The notes: a model not told the origin generated them from the letters alone. A stretch of 64,000 nt of DNA from Aedes albopictus (GCF_035046485.1 NC_085137.1:137334703-137398702), one strand, 5' to 3'; shown: positions 1-12,303, counted from the stretch's first letter. Numbers and translations are program-made.

Positions 1-444
1 CATAACATATCAAAAAATTAGAGATGTCTTTTTTCCTATCAAAAGTTATCTGCAGTTTTGTAAATTAAGCCACGTTTTCTCCATACATTTCCATGCGCAC
101 CGGCAACGACATGCAACAGCATCCGAGTTTACGCCTGCATGTATACACAAAGGCGCGTGACGCAAAATTTGGCCAAATCGGAGGTTCGTTTCCGTTTTTT
201 GACTGTTTCTCAATGATGCGGGCATTATTTTCATAACTTTTACAGTGTTTTGAAAAGCTTGAACCTTCAGCTTTCCATTAGTGGACTCAGAATTTAAATT
301 TGTGCTCGTAAACACTGCGAAATAACGCTGCATTTATGTAAACGGCCGGCACCGGGCCCAGTGCGCAAAAGTAGCATGATTTACAAAACGGCTGATAGCT
401 TTTGAAAGAAGAAAAAGACATCTCTAATTTTTTGATATGTTATG
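1..444. mobile_element. Fold-back MITE at the window edge
   Basis: The first ~75 bases and the last ~75 bases are imperfect reverse complements: base 1 pairs with base 444, and the outer 28 bases match exactly. Both arms carry a CATAACATATC...GAGATGTC block. No coding capacity is evident inside. The left end may extend beyond the window, so the target duplication cannot be read. The superfamily is unknown. Confidence 0.75.
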
Positions 445-945
445 TATAAATGTCTCAGCTTTCAATCGATGCAAAAATTTTGATAATCGGTGGTTGCCCT
501 CATGTTGAAAAAAATATTTTGGTATAAAAATCCAAGATGGCGGCCAAAATCAATATGGCCGACCCAACTTTTTATTTTTGTAAATAGTAGCTCTATCTTT
601 CCTCTTTTCAGCAACAATTCGTTTTGAGGTGGTTTTTGGAGAAACTTTCGAGTTATAACGGTTTAAGTGAGCCACCATTTGACCAAAATCGAGGGGTCTG
701 CAAAAATTGTTGTGGATTTGACTAACGGGGGGTCCATCAATTTGAGTAACCAAATGCATTTTTCTTACTTTTTTAGCGAGGGCTTTCAAATAATCGGCAC
801 TTTAAACATTTTTGAAGACAAGGTGTAAATAGTGGGCCGGTCTCAGCGAGAATTACCCAACTATAAAGTTATGATTTTCAGCAGTGCCTCAACGAAAATT
901 CCGTTGTTCCGGATTTATGCCCGGGGAACTGGAGTAACCTTCATA
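445..945. other. AT-rich non-coding stretch
   Basis: Nothing recognisable as a gene. The only ORFs are short and of random composition. The sequence has the low-complexity look of old repeats, but I cannot place it in a family. Confidence 0.4.
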
Positions 946-949
946 ACAG

Positions 950-1440
950 GTAGTGGTGCAACCTTTAATTCGCCTTCGAAAACTAACTTGCGACACATTA
1001 AACTTCATGATTTTGCAAAACAGGAGTAGGGTAGAAGCTTCAGTTTTGGCCAGCCCGGAGTTTTGGCCATAGTGCGGTATTCAGGTATTGGTAGTTTTCA
1101 TTAGATTATTAGTTATTTTTATAAAAATGATTTCCCTTAGACTGGCCTTCTAGGGATTTCGAGTAAACTGGCCACGTCTCCGGATGTTCCGGAAACCTGG
1201 TGCCCACAGAAAAGTGACCACTTTTTGATCATTTTTGGAACCTAGCTTGCAACATATCACACTTCATGATTTTGCAGAACAAGACTATTTGAACAACATG
1301 GTACTAGGGATTTTGGGTACAATGGCAACCTCTCCAGATATGGGAGATGGATTGTACATACATACAATACATACGATGGCAACCTCTCCGAATATCCCGG
1401 AAAGCTGGTGTCTCTAGGGAAGTGTGCACTTTTTGATTGG
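950..1440. repeat. Degenerate direct repeats
   Basis: Two diverged motifs recur. A segment beginning CTTGCRACAYAT and ending in ...CATGATTTTGCARAAC occurs near 988 and 1244. A segment resembling CTAGGGATTT...CTCCGGATGTTCCGG occurs near 1150, 1302 and 1372. This looks like a decayed tandem array with a unit of very roughly 100-250 bp. No function is visible. Confidence 0.5.
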
Positions 1441-3398
1441 TTCTGAAAAATCAATATTCAACTCACTTGGAAAGTTCTTCAACAATAAGATTTGAAATTA
1501 ATCCCAGAATAACGATATTTTCCTGTGTCACTGTAAATATTTCAGTTTTACAGATCCACTTAAAAGTTTGGATTCTTGGATGTTTTACATGCTCCATAGG
1601 TATATAAAGAAAAGTCGGGAAAATTCAAAATAAATGCGGGAAAAATGCGGGAATTTCAATTTCGATTTTGTGTGGCCACCCTGCAACTGTGAGTCTCTAG
1701 CATTGGGAATCGTGAGCAAACTTACGTCACCGATCATGGGTTAGAAAACTATCCAGGCAGGCACGATAACGGTGAGTAATTCTAAAGTGACCTGATGAGA
1801 TTGTGCACCGTGATTCAGACTTATGCATACTGTCAGTCTGGGAGTGCCCGCCTTGCCGTCTCTTTGTAATACTTTTTAAGCCCATGATGCGGTGGGAGAG
1901 GGATTAGTACGATTACCGTTGTAAGCCGTGATTAAGCCGGAAGGGAAGGAGGCGTGGTACAGTTCAGAAGTATCATTGCTGTATTGCCGATAAAGTTGAC
2001 AAAGTTGTCTGGCGAGCAATTCATGAATGTTTATTTTATCGCTTTATTGCGATCGAAACTTGAATCAACTAATTCACAGATACTTCGTGAATGAAGTGAT
2101 AACTTGTTTTGTAATGTGTGAAATTTCCGTTTTTACGTCAACCATTCTTTGTAGTATTCAACTGACCTGCTTGTTTCGCACCAACAGTTGTGTTAATCTT
2201 GTGCTACTATTTTTAGACTGGTTCGAATTTTTAGACTGCTAAAATATTTGAGTTGGATAACGTAATTTTGAAATCAAGCTTTTGTTTCAGTTTCATCAGG
2301 AATAATAAGAATGGCAACATTAAATTATTGCTCAACACGATTTCTGGGTTTATCATTGTTCTGTTGTAGTTGATTCAGTTTTAATCAATCTGTTCTTATG
2401 TTTGTCGAAAAGAAAGTAGTATTTTACAAACAACATAATCATTTTAGCATAGCAAAAAGTTAAAAGTAAATCAGTTATTATTCTAAAATACACACGAATT
2501 TATGTGAACCAGTCTGAGTCGACGTCGATTGTTCCTTCTTCATCTTGAACCCGATAATTCTTTGCTTGACTGTTTCTTTCTTACTCCATGCAAAACGAGG
2601 AGCCAACCATTTGTGCAAATATTTTGTTCTGCTCTCCGTTTGCAACTTTGTGTACCATGGTAAGTCGACGACTTCTTCAAACGATTGGAACACGCTTTAT
2701 AGGTTTCTTCAATTTGGTTGGGAGAGCCATATGACGAACGGGAGTCGATTACAATTACGACAGCAACTGGTTGTTTGCACGAGACTCCAGCTGGTGGAAG
2801 CACAACTTGTCGCCTTCAGCAGAAAGTTCCTATTTTCTTTGCTACTTTATATTTATTGTTTTTGCCAGTGGCGCTTGTGCTCGAGCATTCGAGCAGACAC
2901 ACTACCAATCGTTCTCTTGTGTGGGCAAATTATTGACCCACACGGTCCAAGTCACGTTTCACGAAAGGTTTTTCTTTCATTTGTTCTTTTGTGTTGCTTC
3001 TGCTTGTTGCTATGAAAAAAGGAATTTCTTTGGAATTGATTAGGAGGGCACCGATGTGACTTGACTTACTCTTTGAAACTAGATGTGGAATGGCAGAGCA
3101 ACGACAGAAAAAGGAGAAAGTCTTTGAAATTTGAATCTATCTGGACGTATTCATTAGTTTTTGCATTAGTATGGAGTCTTGTTGATACTCAAGCTTTAAG
3201 AACCAGTGAGGATTTTTCCATAGCCTTCATTCATTCATTTATTTAATATTAAATAATTGTCAATTCCTCGATTTTTGCTTAGGCTAACCATGCCAAGTGG
3301 AAATTACAACGTTTGATTGCTCTGGCATTCAAGCAAAGAACAGAAACACGTGTTTGATAAACAAATTGAGATGAACGAATGATGAAAAGAAATCCACG
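1441..3398. other. Non-coding stretch with a possible transposon end
   Basis: No gene can be supported. Around 1610-1683 the sequence ends in ...GTGGCCACCCTG with repeated GCGGGAAAAATGCGGG-type motifs just inside, which resembles an hAT-like terminus (CAGGGTGGCCAC on the minus strand). I could not find its partner end. ORFs on both strands at 2478-3043 overlap each other, have no recognisable domain and are not called. Confidence 0.35.
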
Positions 3399-3480
3399 TG
3401 GTCAGGTGGGGATTGAACCCACGACTCCCAATTCACAAGACGGGCGCTTCTTTCCTCCAAGCTACGGAGTCACTTGACCA
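3399..3480 (-). mobile_element. tRNA-like head of a SINE
   Basis: On the minus strand, TGGTCA at 3480-3475 pairs with TGACCA at 3404-3399 like an acceptor stem. A perfect five-base T-arm stem encloses TTCAATC (box B), and a D-arm-like CTCC/GGAG stem contains TAGCTTGGAGG (box A-like). At 82 nt it mimics a tRNA but lacks a convincing anticodon arm. It is followed by unrelated sequence, as expected of a SINE promoter region. A decayed true tRNA gene is the alternative. Confidence 0.5.
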
Positions 3481-3974
3481 TCTCCGTCCCCTGAGATATT
3501 TGCCGGGGATCAAGCCGGTATCTTTATTGTGTGAGTTTTGGTAATTTTCTATTTTTAGTGACAAGACGTCAAGTTTCAAGTCAATAAGTCAATGTGGAGA
3601 AGGGGAAGGAAGTGATGATTGCAATCATTCGTATCCACATCAGACCGAATAGGTATATCTCTGCGTCTGCACAAATTCATGCGGATGTCGGACTGTTGGT
3701 ATAAGGTATGGTTGGCAATGGGTTCACACATTGATGCGTGGATGTCAGGCGTAAGGTGATAGATTAGTGTATTTATTACTCTGGAGTCATTGCGACACAG
3801 TTCACTTGGTTGCATAACTCGTAGACGTTACACTGTGCTAGGAAAGTTGGAAAGAAGGGAAACAGTTTTTTCAACCCGTTTCTGTTCTGGCGATGGCTAT
3901 GAGCTTATGAATGTACATGAATTGTATATGTAGAGAAGAGAAAGAGAGAAGAGTTAGAAAGATACAAAGTAGGA
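3481..3974. other. Non-coding spacer between two SINE heads
   Basis: No gene recognised. It probably contains SINE bodies or tails attached to the tRNA-like heads on either side. A purine-rich GAGAAGAGAAAGAG tract lies near 3932. Confidence 0.3.
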
Positions 3975-4085
3975 GGAAAGAGACGGGCCAGGGATTGAAC
4001 CCAGAACCTTCTGTCTACATATGAATCAGAAGCGGTCAGTATGTCGGCTCCAGAGGCACGTTCTCCTCCAAGAAATCTTCCGAGT
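3975..4085 (-). mobile_element. Second tRNA-like SINE head, sharing sequence with the LOA 3' end
   Basis: The minus strand reads into a box-B-like GGGTTCAATCCC at about 3988-3999 with a wobble-paired T arm, preceded by a possible anticodon arm (CTTCTG...CAGAAG). Immediately 5' of this, on the minus strand, about 33 bases are nearly identical to the 3' end of the LOA-clade element at about 57724-57757, including GGAGGAGAACGTGCCTCT. This suggests either a LINE-SINE relationship or an older copy of the same 3' end. Confidence 0.45.
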
Positions 4086-4129
4086 TTTGGGAGTGGCGGT
4101 TAGGTCACCTAGTCTCAAAAAACCTCGTG

Positions 4130-4385
4130 AATAATCTTGAACGGTTGAAATCTTTGGAGAATTACTGAGGAAATTCTTGTAATTTTTTTTAAGTTATCTT
4201 TGAAGGAACTCGTAGATAAATCATTGAGAAAATCCATATGAGAATACTTGGAAGAGATACTGATTCTTTTTTGAAATGTTTGACGGAATTCTTGGAAGAA
4301 TTTTACAAGAATTCAAGATGGAACTTCTAGTGAATCATTGAGAAAACCCTGAAAGAATCCTTGGATGAGTCTCAAGCGGAACCAG
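4130..4385. repeat. 12-bp GGAATTCC-type degenerate repeat
   Basis: Irregular copies of a 12-bp unit of the type GGAATTCTTGGA / GAAATCATTGAG. This is a strongly decayed block of the repeat seen more clearly at 6255-7220. Confidence 0.5.
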
Positions 4386-4806
4386 TGCACACTGGGCTAG
4401 GAACAGCAATTAGCAAGACAAAACCTCTAGCACATTGGGGTAACGTCCTATCAAGTTAATGTCTTCGGCAAAGTTGTTTGGTTTTATCTGCGCTTAGAAT
4501 TTAGTTCGTAAAACCACCGCATAGGTGGCGCTGCGGTGCTAATTTCTTTATTTCACATCCTAGCTAGAGCTTTGAACAAGTAGCACTTGTCTTGATTTTA
4601 CGCTAGACTGAAAAGCCACAAACAGAAAACAACACAACAATTTCTAATATGCGATATTGTTCGACTACTGCGAATATTGTTTTCTGTTGTCATGGCAACA
4701 TTTAGGCTGATAAACCAGAGAATTTCATAAAAGCGTAAATTTCAGTTGTTCAATTTTAATACTCAATGTAACTTTGTTATTTCAACAGCTAGAGTTTTGG
4801 TGTTTT
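4386..4806. other. Non-coding stretch
   Basis: No gene or clear repeat structure seen. Confidence 0.3.
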
Positions 4807-5979
4807 GGAGCGGTTTGCCTGTCTTGCAGTAATTTGTCGCCAGAAATGACCTTAATGTATGCAACCACTCCGGTTGCTAGGGCTATATTTCTCCTGAGTG
4901 ATGGAAGAACCCTACAAATGCACATTAAAATTAGTAGAATATTCACAAGCTAAAATCGAACATGTAACAGAAAAATAAAACTGATAACACAACCTTCACC
5001 AACGGCGAAAGAAATTTTTGTGGATGATTGCAAAGCATCCACAAAAATTTCGTTGGGTTGAATGTAGGTAAGGCTTTGAAGAGGCTGATTAACTTCTAAA
5101 CTAGCTTAAGCTAACTTATTCTACACAACATCGAACAAATCAAATTCCTGAAAGGAGATCGAGTGTTGCTTAAACGGTAACGGTAACGGTAATAACGGTA
5201 GCGGTAACGGTAACGGTACTGAATTATTCTTTCTGCACCATGGGTGCCAGAAAACGAGAGAATTCAACGACAAACTTGGCGCCAGAAAACTAATCCTAAA
5301 ATAGCCTACGGATAAGCAATCGCGTCTTCAATGCCTGTGTTACAACATGGACAACACAGTGGGTTTTTCAGTTGGGCGCCATTATTACAAATAAAAATGA
5401 ATTGAATAATTATTGGCCCACGTTGGGTGCCAAATTAAGGACAAACAATGACGAAACCCTATAAATGCTCTATTTTATTTTTTATTACGAAAAATAAATA
5501 GAACGCTACAAATGCACATTAAAATATAACTACACGAATCCACATTTACAAACACAAAACATAAAAGTGGCCAGTTACCCTCAAAAGAATAACAATTTAC
5601 GATCACAGGATGACGAGGTTTCAATTATTGGTTTTGGTCCATCAGTCAATCCTGGAACAGTGTTTTGTTTGGCTGATTCCAATTTTGTTAACAGTATTTA
5701 TTCTGTTTTCATAGCTTATTTGTGTCTAGGAAAACAAATCCTAATTGGCCATCCCGAATCGGGTTTTAATGCAAGACGGCTGCATGTTGATGTCCCTGCT
5801 AGGGAGCGGTTTGCCTGTCTTGCAGTAATTTGTCGCCAGAAATGACCTTAATGTATGCAACCACTCCGGTTGCTAGGGCTATATTTCTCCTGAGTGATGG
5901 AAGAACCCTACAAATGCACATTAAAATTAGTAGAATATTCACAAGCTAAAATCGAACATGTAACAGAAAAATAAAACTG
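4807..5979 (-). mobile_element. LTR-retrotransposon-derived remains with 177-bp direct repeats
   Basis: A 177-bp sequence occurs twice in the same orientation without visible differences, at 4807-4983 and 5803-5979. Between them, 5416-5432 read on the minus strand gives TGGCACCCAACGTGGGC, a typical primer-binding-site sequence of insect LTR elements. A related TGGCGCCCAACTG lies near 5377. The region 5500-5700 is also similar to 31255-31440. This suggests overlapping LTR fragments of one family, oriented on the minus strand. No gag or pol coding survives. Confidence 0.5.
5175..5218. repeat. Hexanucleotide microsatellite (CGGTAA)n
   Basis: About seven imperfect units of CGGTAA, with one AATAAC interruption and one TAGC variant. 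Confidence 0.85.
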
Positions 5980-6254
5980 GTAACAATACTAACCCTTATT
6001 TCCTTGTTTCAAGATCCATCTCGGCCACACCATAAACCAAGACCTATCACTTTCAACAAGGTGTGAAATGTAATAAGGACCACAGTGTTTTCCTTTGATT
6101 ATTCAAATATGCTGCTCCACTAGTTAGAAGCAGTTAGGACTAGGGTTCGGTTTGGTAGATCTTTCACCGCAACGCAACCCAAAAAGGTAATCTATCTATT
6201 CTAAGCCGGCTTCTACACGGGGTCTTGTGGGGTTCCGATAGTGATTATTTCAGG
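5980..6254. other. Non-coding stretch
   Basis: No gene or identifiable repeat. Confidence 0.3.
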
Positions 6255-7220
6255 GCTTGTTCCAAAAAATACTTCAAAAAATCCTTCCACGATTCCTTCA
6301 GACATTCTTACCGAATTACTCCAGGAATTCCCCTTTGGCTTTCTTCAGTAATTCCACTATGAATTCCTCCAGAAATTCCTTCGAGAATCATTCCTCCAGG
6401 AGTTTTTCCAGTAATGCCTCCTGAGGTTCTTCCAGTGCGTTTTTCCAGGGATTCCCAAAAGAATTTCACCAGAAACTCCTTTAGATATTTCTCCAGAAAT
6501 TCCCTCTGAGATTTCTTTGGGGTTTGCTCAATGTATTTTATTTTAATAATTTCGTTAGAGATTCCTCAAATAATTCCATCTGGACTTATTTAAAGCATTT
6601 CTGTATGATTTTTTTTTTCAAAAATTCTTTTAAAATACTATCAGAGCTTATTCTAACAATAATCCAGAAATTTCTTAAATGGTCTATAAAAACTTCTTTA
6701 GGAGTTTATAAGAAGATTCCTTCAATAATTCATCAAGAAATTACTGTAAACATAGATTTCTTCAGAATTTTTACCAGGGATTATTTCAGAAAATTTTCCA
6801 GAAAAACATTTACAAATCTTTTCTGGGATTTCTTTGGATATTCTTCAAGGGATTGTTTACGAAATTTATTTTAGGGTTACTTAAGGAATTCCTCCAAGGA
6901 TTTCCAGAGGCATTCCTCCAGGGATTCCGCCAGGAACTCCTCCATGGATTATTCTGAGAATCCCTGCAATAATTCTTCCACGATTTGTTATGGGCTTCCT
7001 TCAGGAGCTTCACTTGGGAAATTTGTTCTAAAATTCATCCAGAAATCATTCCATTTTTCCAGGAATTCCTCCAAAAAAATCTCCAGCAATTCCTACAGGG
7101 ATTTCTTCAGGAATTCCTCCAGAGATTTCTCCTGTGATTCCCCCAGGAAGTCATTCCAAAGATTCCTTCAGAAATTCCGGCAGGGATTCCTCCCGGGATT
7201 CTTTCAGGGATTTTTCTAGG
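6255..7220. repeat. 12-bp GGAATTCC-type degenerate satellite
   Basis: Nearly 1 kb of variants of a 12-bp unit of the type GGGATTCCTCCA / GGAATTCCTTCA. Because 12 is a multiple of three, the unit leaves open frames that translate as runs such as NSSRDFSR or GIPSGIPP. These are artefacts of the repeat, not proteins. The core GGAATTCC is self-complementary, so both strands show the same texture. Confidence 0.85.
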
Positions 7221-7670
7221 CAGGCGGCTCCGTATAGTTGGTTGTGCTCTCGGCAACTGCAGTTGTCCGTAAAACTCGTCTGAGATCCCTAGATGAGCTG
7301 GAATTGAAGAAGAACCTGAACGGCATCCTGAAAGACGCGATTCGTGGAACCTGCAGTAGAGTTAGACGGATCCTGAATCATCATTACTGAAAGTACATCC
7401 GTTGACTCATTAGGATGCAAGCAAAACCGGCTACTGAGATTCATAGAGCCTAATCCCCTTTGGCATTTACATTGCCCGGGTTAGGTGAAAGTTTACGACA
7501 TTTTTGCTGAGAAGTGACAAAACTCTATTACAATAAGACATTGCACACCGTTTTCAACCAGAGGCTGTACAGATTGAGCATTATTTACACGACTATGGAC
7601 TAGACCAATGGATTAAGTGGTACATTTAGTGGTACAATGAAGAATTTTTCGAGGGACGAAAAGTTTTATC
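7221..7670. other. Non-coding stretch
   Basis: No gene can be supported. The phrase CAGAGGCTGTACAGATTGA near 7559 resembles one at about 63821, where a reverse-transcriptase fragment begins. A remnant of the same LINE is possible but unproven. Confidence 0.3.
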
Positions 7671-7757
7671 CAACTAGAGTGGGAATTGAACACAAACTCT
7701 GTGGGTTTCTACGTCTAAACGGCTGGCGCCGCTGACCGCACGACCACGAAACCAACA
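7671..7757 (-). mobile_element. tRNA-like SINE head
   Basis: On the minus strand GTTTCGTGGTCGTGCGGTCAG gives a box-A-like region, and TGTTCAATTCCCA a box-B-like region about 50 bases downstream. It is a degenerate tRNA-related promoter with no convincing cloverleaf. Confidence 0.4.
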
Positions 7758-7781
7758 ATAATGAGGAAGGAAAATAGTTTA

Positions 7782-8739
7782 CAGGGTGTTAGGTTCGTGA
7801 GTGCAAATTTTTCAAAGGATGATAGAGGACTATAAATGGTGAAAAAAAATGTTCTACGCATATGGTCAAATCTCAACCGTTACGTAGTTATTGAACTTCC
7901 CAGGTTTTTGATTATTATTGCCTTAACTGGCTATAACTTTAAAATGGCCAAACTTATCGCAGTTTTTTGACCCTTATTCGAAAGATTATTGAATTTTGTA
8001 TCAAATGACTTTTTTGAATCGATTGGTTTAGTTAAATAACTAAGTTTTCTAGAGCAAATGGTTCAAAAGTAGTGTGTTTTAATTTGTTTTTGTCAATTAT
8101 CTTTGAAACATGCGTAATAAATTAAATTTCTTTCTTCGGCAAAGTTGTGGCCTCTGTTCCACTCTACAATTCGTTCTTTGACACCAATCTTCTAGCTCTT
8201 ATTGTTTTTTTTCTGCAATTTCGATTTCAATTCAAAAAGTGCGCAAAAAGTGCTTGCCTTCATAGTTGCAAATTTATGATCTGAAATGCGATGTATAAAT
8301 CGAAATTGCAAGAAAACGATAAGAGATAGAAGTTTGATGTCAAAGAACGAATTGTAGAGTGAAACAGGGGGTCACAATTTTGCTAAGCAGAAATTTTAAT
8401 TTATTACGCATTTTTCAAAGAGTATTGACCAAAACAAATTAAAACACACTACTTTTGAGCTATTTGCTTCCGAAAACTTAGTTATTTAACTAAACCAATC
8501 GATTCAAATATGCCATTTGATTGAAAACTCAATAATCTTTCGAATAAGAGCCAAAAAATTGCCTAAGTTTGACCATTTTAAATTCATAGCTAGTTAAGAC
8601 AATAAGAGTGAAAAACATGGGAAGTTTAATAACTACCTAACGGTTGAGATTTGACCATATGCGTAGAACCTTTTTTTTTCACCATTTATGGTCCTCTATC
8701 ACCCTTAGAAAAGTTTGCACTCACGAACCTAACACCCTG
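7782..8739. mobile_element. 958-bp fold-back MITE with TA target duplication
   Basis: Two arms of about 440 bp are inverted copies of each other (7782 to ~8230 and ~8300 to 8739), starting CAGGGTGTTAGGTTCGTGAG. TA flanks both sides (7780-7781 and 8740-8741), as for Tc1/mariner-type targets. No transposase ORF. A read-through transcript would fold into a dsRNA several hundred bases long. Confidence 0.85.
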
Positions 8740-8741
8740 TA

Positions 8742-11358
8742 TTTACGAAAGGGTATTAACTTTTGTAGGACAGTGTATTTTTTTTCGATGAGATAGAGCT
8801 CCAGGGAAAAAGCTTCCAAATAGTAACATTCCCTCAGGCTTGTGATGCAATGCAATCATTTCCAGTTGACACCCAAAATCCGTTTTCAAACGACAGAAAC
8901 AAACGGCGTTGTTGCTTTCATTTCTCGGTGTCAGTCAGATCGTTATCGCTGACATTACTGTCCATCAAGTTGATTTCTTGCCTCCGTTGGTTGTTGTTCT
9001 ACTCGTTCTGTGCGGTCATCCTACGTACTACATCCGCATGTGCATTGTGTGATGCATTCGTTTTAAATTGGTGTTTTGTTTAGACTTTAGAGTAACGTTA
9101 TACTAACTCTCTAATTATTGATGTTCGTCACTTTGCATCACTTTCTCTCCTCAATGCACGACTCGGACTCGACCCATTCACACTACATACTATATCATAG
9201 GCACATTCGAATGAGGATGGCTAATTATCTCCGATGCGATGATGATGGTGGCAGTCGGGCCTAGCTGCGATTGTGACCGGGAGCGGTTCGACGATGAGCG
9301 AGGCGTAGCTGTCTAGCCAGGATTGGAGGTAACAATTACCTACTTTGCGACAGCCAGCCATGAGCCAGCAGCCCGACTATACGTATCGATCGATGCTCAG
9401 TGCATAGCGGATACTGGTTGCTACTTCTACATTCAGTAGTATGAGCCAAGGTACGAACACTATGGGAATGCTGCCAAAATTGCACTTTTGCATGACAAAG
9501 TCATGTTTTCCACTGGCAGTCGCAGTCGTCGCCGGGCGGCGGCGAGACTGCCGTCTGGGCTGGACACATGCAAGGTGCAGATAGGCGAATTAGTTGAAAT
9601 CGGGGAGGGGCAAGGATTCAGGATGCTCTCAAAATGCTTCAATTTCGAATGACTGTGCAGTGCAGTAGGGTGTATGAATATTTTATGTTTTTAAAAATCA
9701 TTCAAGTTTTATGAAGGTTCTCTAAACCCCTTTGAAACTAATTGGATTTCTTATTGTTGCTTGAGTAGATAGAGTATTTTCGTGCCTGTCACATGGTATG
9801 CCTCATGTCTCATGTCTCATTAATGGTTGAATTGAAGTATTCAAAGGTCCAAACCAAATATTTTCTATAATTAGGGGCACCCTATCATACATGCAAATAA
9901 ATCTGGCGTTGTGCAGCAAACTCACCACCCCATCCACCCCACCCTGACTGACGGCGGCCGACGCGAGGTACGTCAGGGTCGTGGAGATTCGACATTGCAC
10001 ATTGGGTTTGGACATTGAGTGGGGACGAAGACGCGTCGATCCGACAAACGGAGACCTGTTGCTCATCGCATCGTGAAGCTGCCACCGCCCGCCTCCGACT
10101 CTATTTTCGGATGTGGGAGTGGAAATAGTTATTATTTTAAAAAGAGATTTTTCATTGCATTTGGCAGTCTACATAGCGAAACGCTCCTAGTAATGCTGTT
10201 TTGGATACAAGTCAGTCTGTTTGGCATGCACTTAGGTACATGCCAATGTCACCAACTACTTCTTCTACGTAGCTTCTAGAACTGACTGAATAAAGACACT
10301 TGGTGTTTGTTGAATCACAACAATAATCGAGTCGAAATTTGAACAATGATAACAAAGGCAGAATTGTCGCGCAAAACTATTATCTCAAGGAGGCATTCTG
10401 AAGAAGCTACCATTGATAAAGGTTTATGGTTGCATTCCAGAATACTTCTTATTTATTTTGCCGTTCGGGCATTGTTGGAATACAAATAAAAAATGATGCA
10501 ACCGCAACGTGCCGACCGACCGTACGTCAATGTTTGACGTGAGCGCTTTTATTATTCAATTATGTTCCATTATCCACCAATTCTCGCTCATTTTCGAGTT
10601 ATCGGCGTAGTCGGATTCAAGGTGTATGCACTCGGCTTGAACTCAGCTCGAAATGTGAAGAGGAAGAATAATTGATCAAACTAATTTCAAGCACACATTT
10701 TGAAGAAGTAAATTTACTTTCAAAAATGAAAACAAATGCAAAGACATAAACCAGCCAGGAGCTGAACATCTCTGTAATAAAGAAATAATAATAATAATAA
10801 TAACAAATACCGAAAATGTATCACTTAAATTTTCTTCGTCACCCGAGGTTACGTTAGATATATATTGATTTTTGAATCCAAAGACGACGACGACGACGAC
10901 GCTGACGGTGGTGATGCTTTTCTTCCTCAATTGCAACTCAAGAGTTGTTTTTCCAACTGAAAATAAACGTCACATGTCGCACGGAAGCGGCATACCATGC
11001 ACGGGTTGCTTTCGCTCTATGTAGTGCTCTGCTTTAGAGTTCAAGGTTACTGGTTGAGGTTTTTTTTCTTTCTCTTGCTCGTGAAAGAAAGATTGTAACT
11101 GACACAGCTGGAACGACTTTCTTGTGCTTTGCAAAGTAGGAGAAATTGTACTAAACCATTACTAATATCTAGAAGGTATTTCAAAAAAATTAAAATAACA
11201 AAAAAGTCGAAGAGTAAAAGTAGAAGGGACAAAACGACGAATGCTTATTTTCAAATAACGAGTAATTTACATCGAATACGTAATTTTCGACATTCTGTAT
11301 TTCGATTGTTTGTGCCTAACCCCTTCCTTGAGCCACCCTAAGCTAATTCAGAGAAATA
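8742..11358. other. Non-coding stretch with microsatellites and a SINE scrap
   Basis: No gene can be supported, and ORFs of 60-87 codons overlap on both strands. Small items are a SINE-body fragment near 9765-9800 (GAGTATTTTCGTGCCTG, compare 46668), (AAT)n at about 10784-10804, and (GAC)n at about 10883-10900. Sequence at 9200-10100 is less AT-rich and looks unique. Confidence 0.4.
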
Positions 11359-12303
11359 CAGTGTATCAAACAATTGTCCGTACAGCAATTTTTTGGTCTA
11401 AATAATTTTTCATTTAAATGATTATAACTTTTTTATACATCAATCAAAGACGCTGAAATTTTGACCAATTATAACCCATATATTGAAGCTCCATTGATAA
11501 AATTTTGAGCGAGATCAAATAAGTTTTCTGAAAGTTATAGAGCTTTTAGTAAAACTTATAAAATTTTTGAATACATTTTTAAAACATTATACCTCAATAT
11601 GTACTTGATAAAAAATTTTCAATATTTTTCGTGTTACAGCTTAAATCTAAGGCTTTCATATGCAGCTTCGTTTAAGGTTATATATTCACTACAAAAAATA
11701 TGAAAAATCTGTATATGTTCAGAGTGTCATTTGGAAATTTGTCATATTTTGATCAATAAAAGTGCTAAGTGTTTTTTACTTTTTTAAACTCTCATAATGA
11801 TATATTTTTATACAGGACCTACTAAACTACATATGAAGAGTAGGTCCTATGGATTTTTCGTTCAGTTAGTGCACTTTTATTGGTGGAAAACGTTTGGCAG
11901 ATTATATGTGCAAAATATGGTAAATTTTAGAACATCGTCAACTACATACGCACATTTTTCATATTTTTTGTAGTGAATATAAAACCCCATACATGGCTGC
12001 CTATGTAAGCCTAAGGTTTAAGAAGTAACACAAAAAAAATTGAAAAAAAATCATCGAGTACATATTAAGATATAATGTTTTAAAAATGTGTTCAAAAATC
12101 TTATAAGTTTTACTAAAAGTTCTATAACTTTCAGAAAACTTATTCGATTTTGCTCAAAATTTAACTAATGGAGCTTTGATATATGATTCATGATTGGTCA
12201 AAATTTCAGCATTTCTGATTGACGCATAAAAAAGTTATTAACATTAGAATGAAAAATTATTTTGACAAAAAATTTGCTGTACGGACAATTGTTTGATACA
12301 CTG
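11359..12303. mobile_element. 945-bp fold-back MITE with TA target duplication
   Basis: Almost the whole element is an inverted repeat: the left end CAGTGTATCAAACAATTGTC mirrors the right end ...TTTGATACACTG. TA flanks both ends (11357-11358, 12304-12305). The arms are diverged by a few percent or more and no coding is present. Similar in length and target to 7782-8739 but not in sequence. Confidence 0.85.

Noticed and set aside
2545..3015. 156-codon + ORF and overlapping minus ORFs
   Set aside because: Mutually overlapping frames with no recognisable domain. The minus frame at 2478-2693 looks marginally protein-like but lacks any motif I can name.
3399..3480. A genuine tRNA gene
   Set aside because: The acceptor and T arms are good, but the anticodon arm is not convincing and it sits in repeat sequence with other tRNA-like SINE heads nearby.
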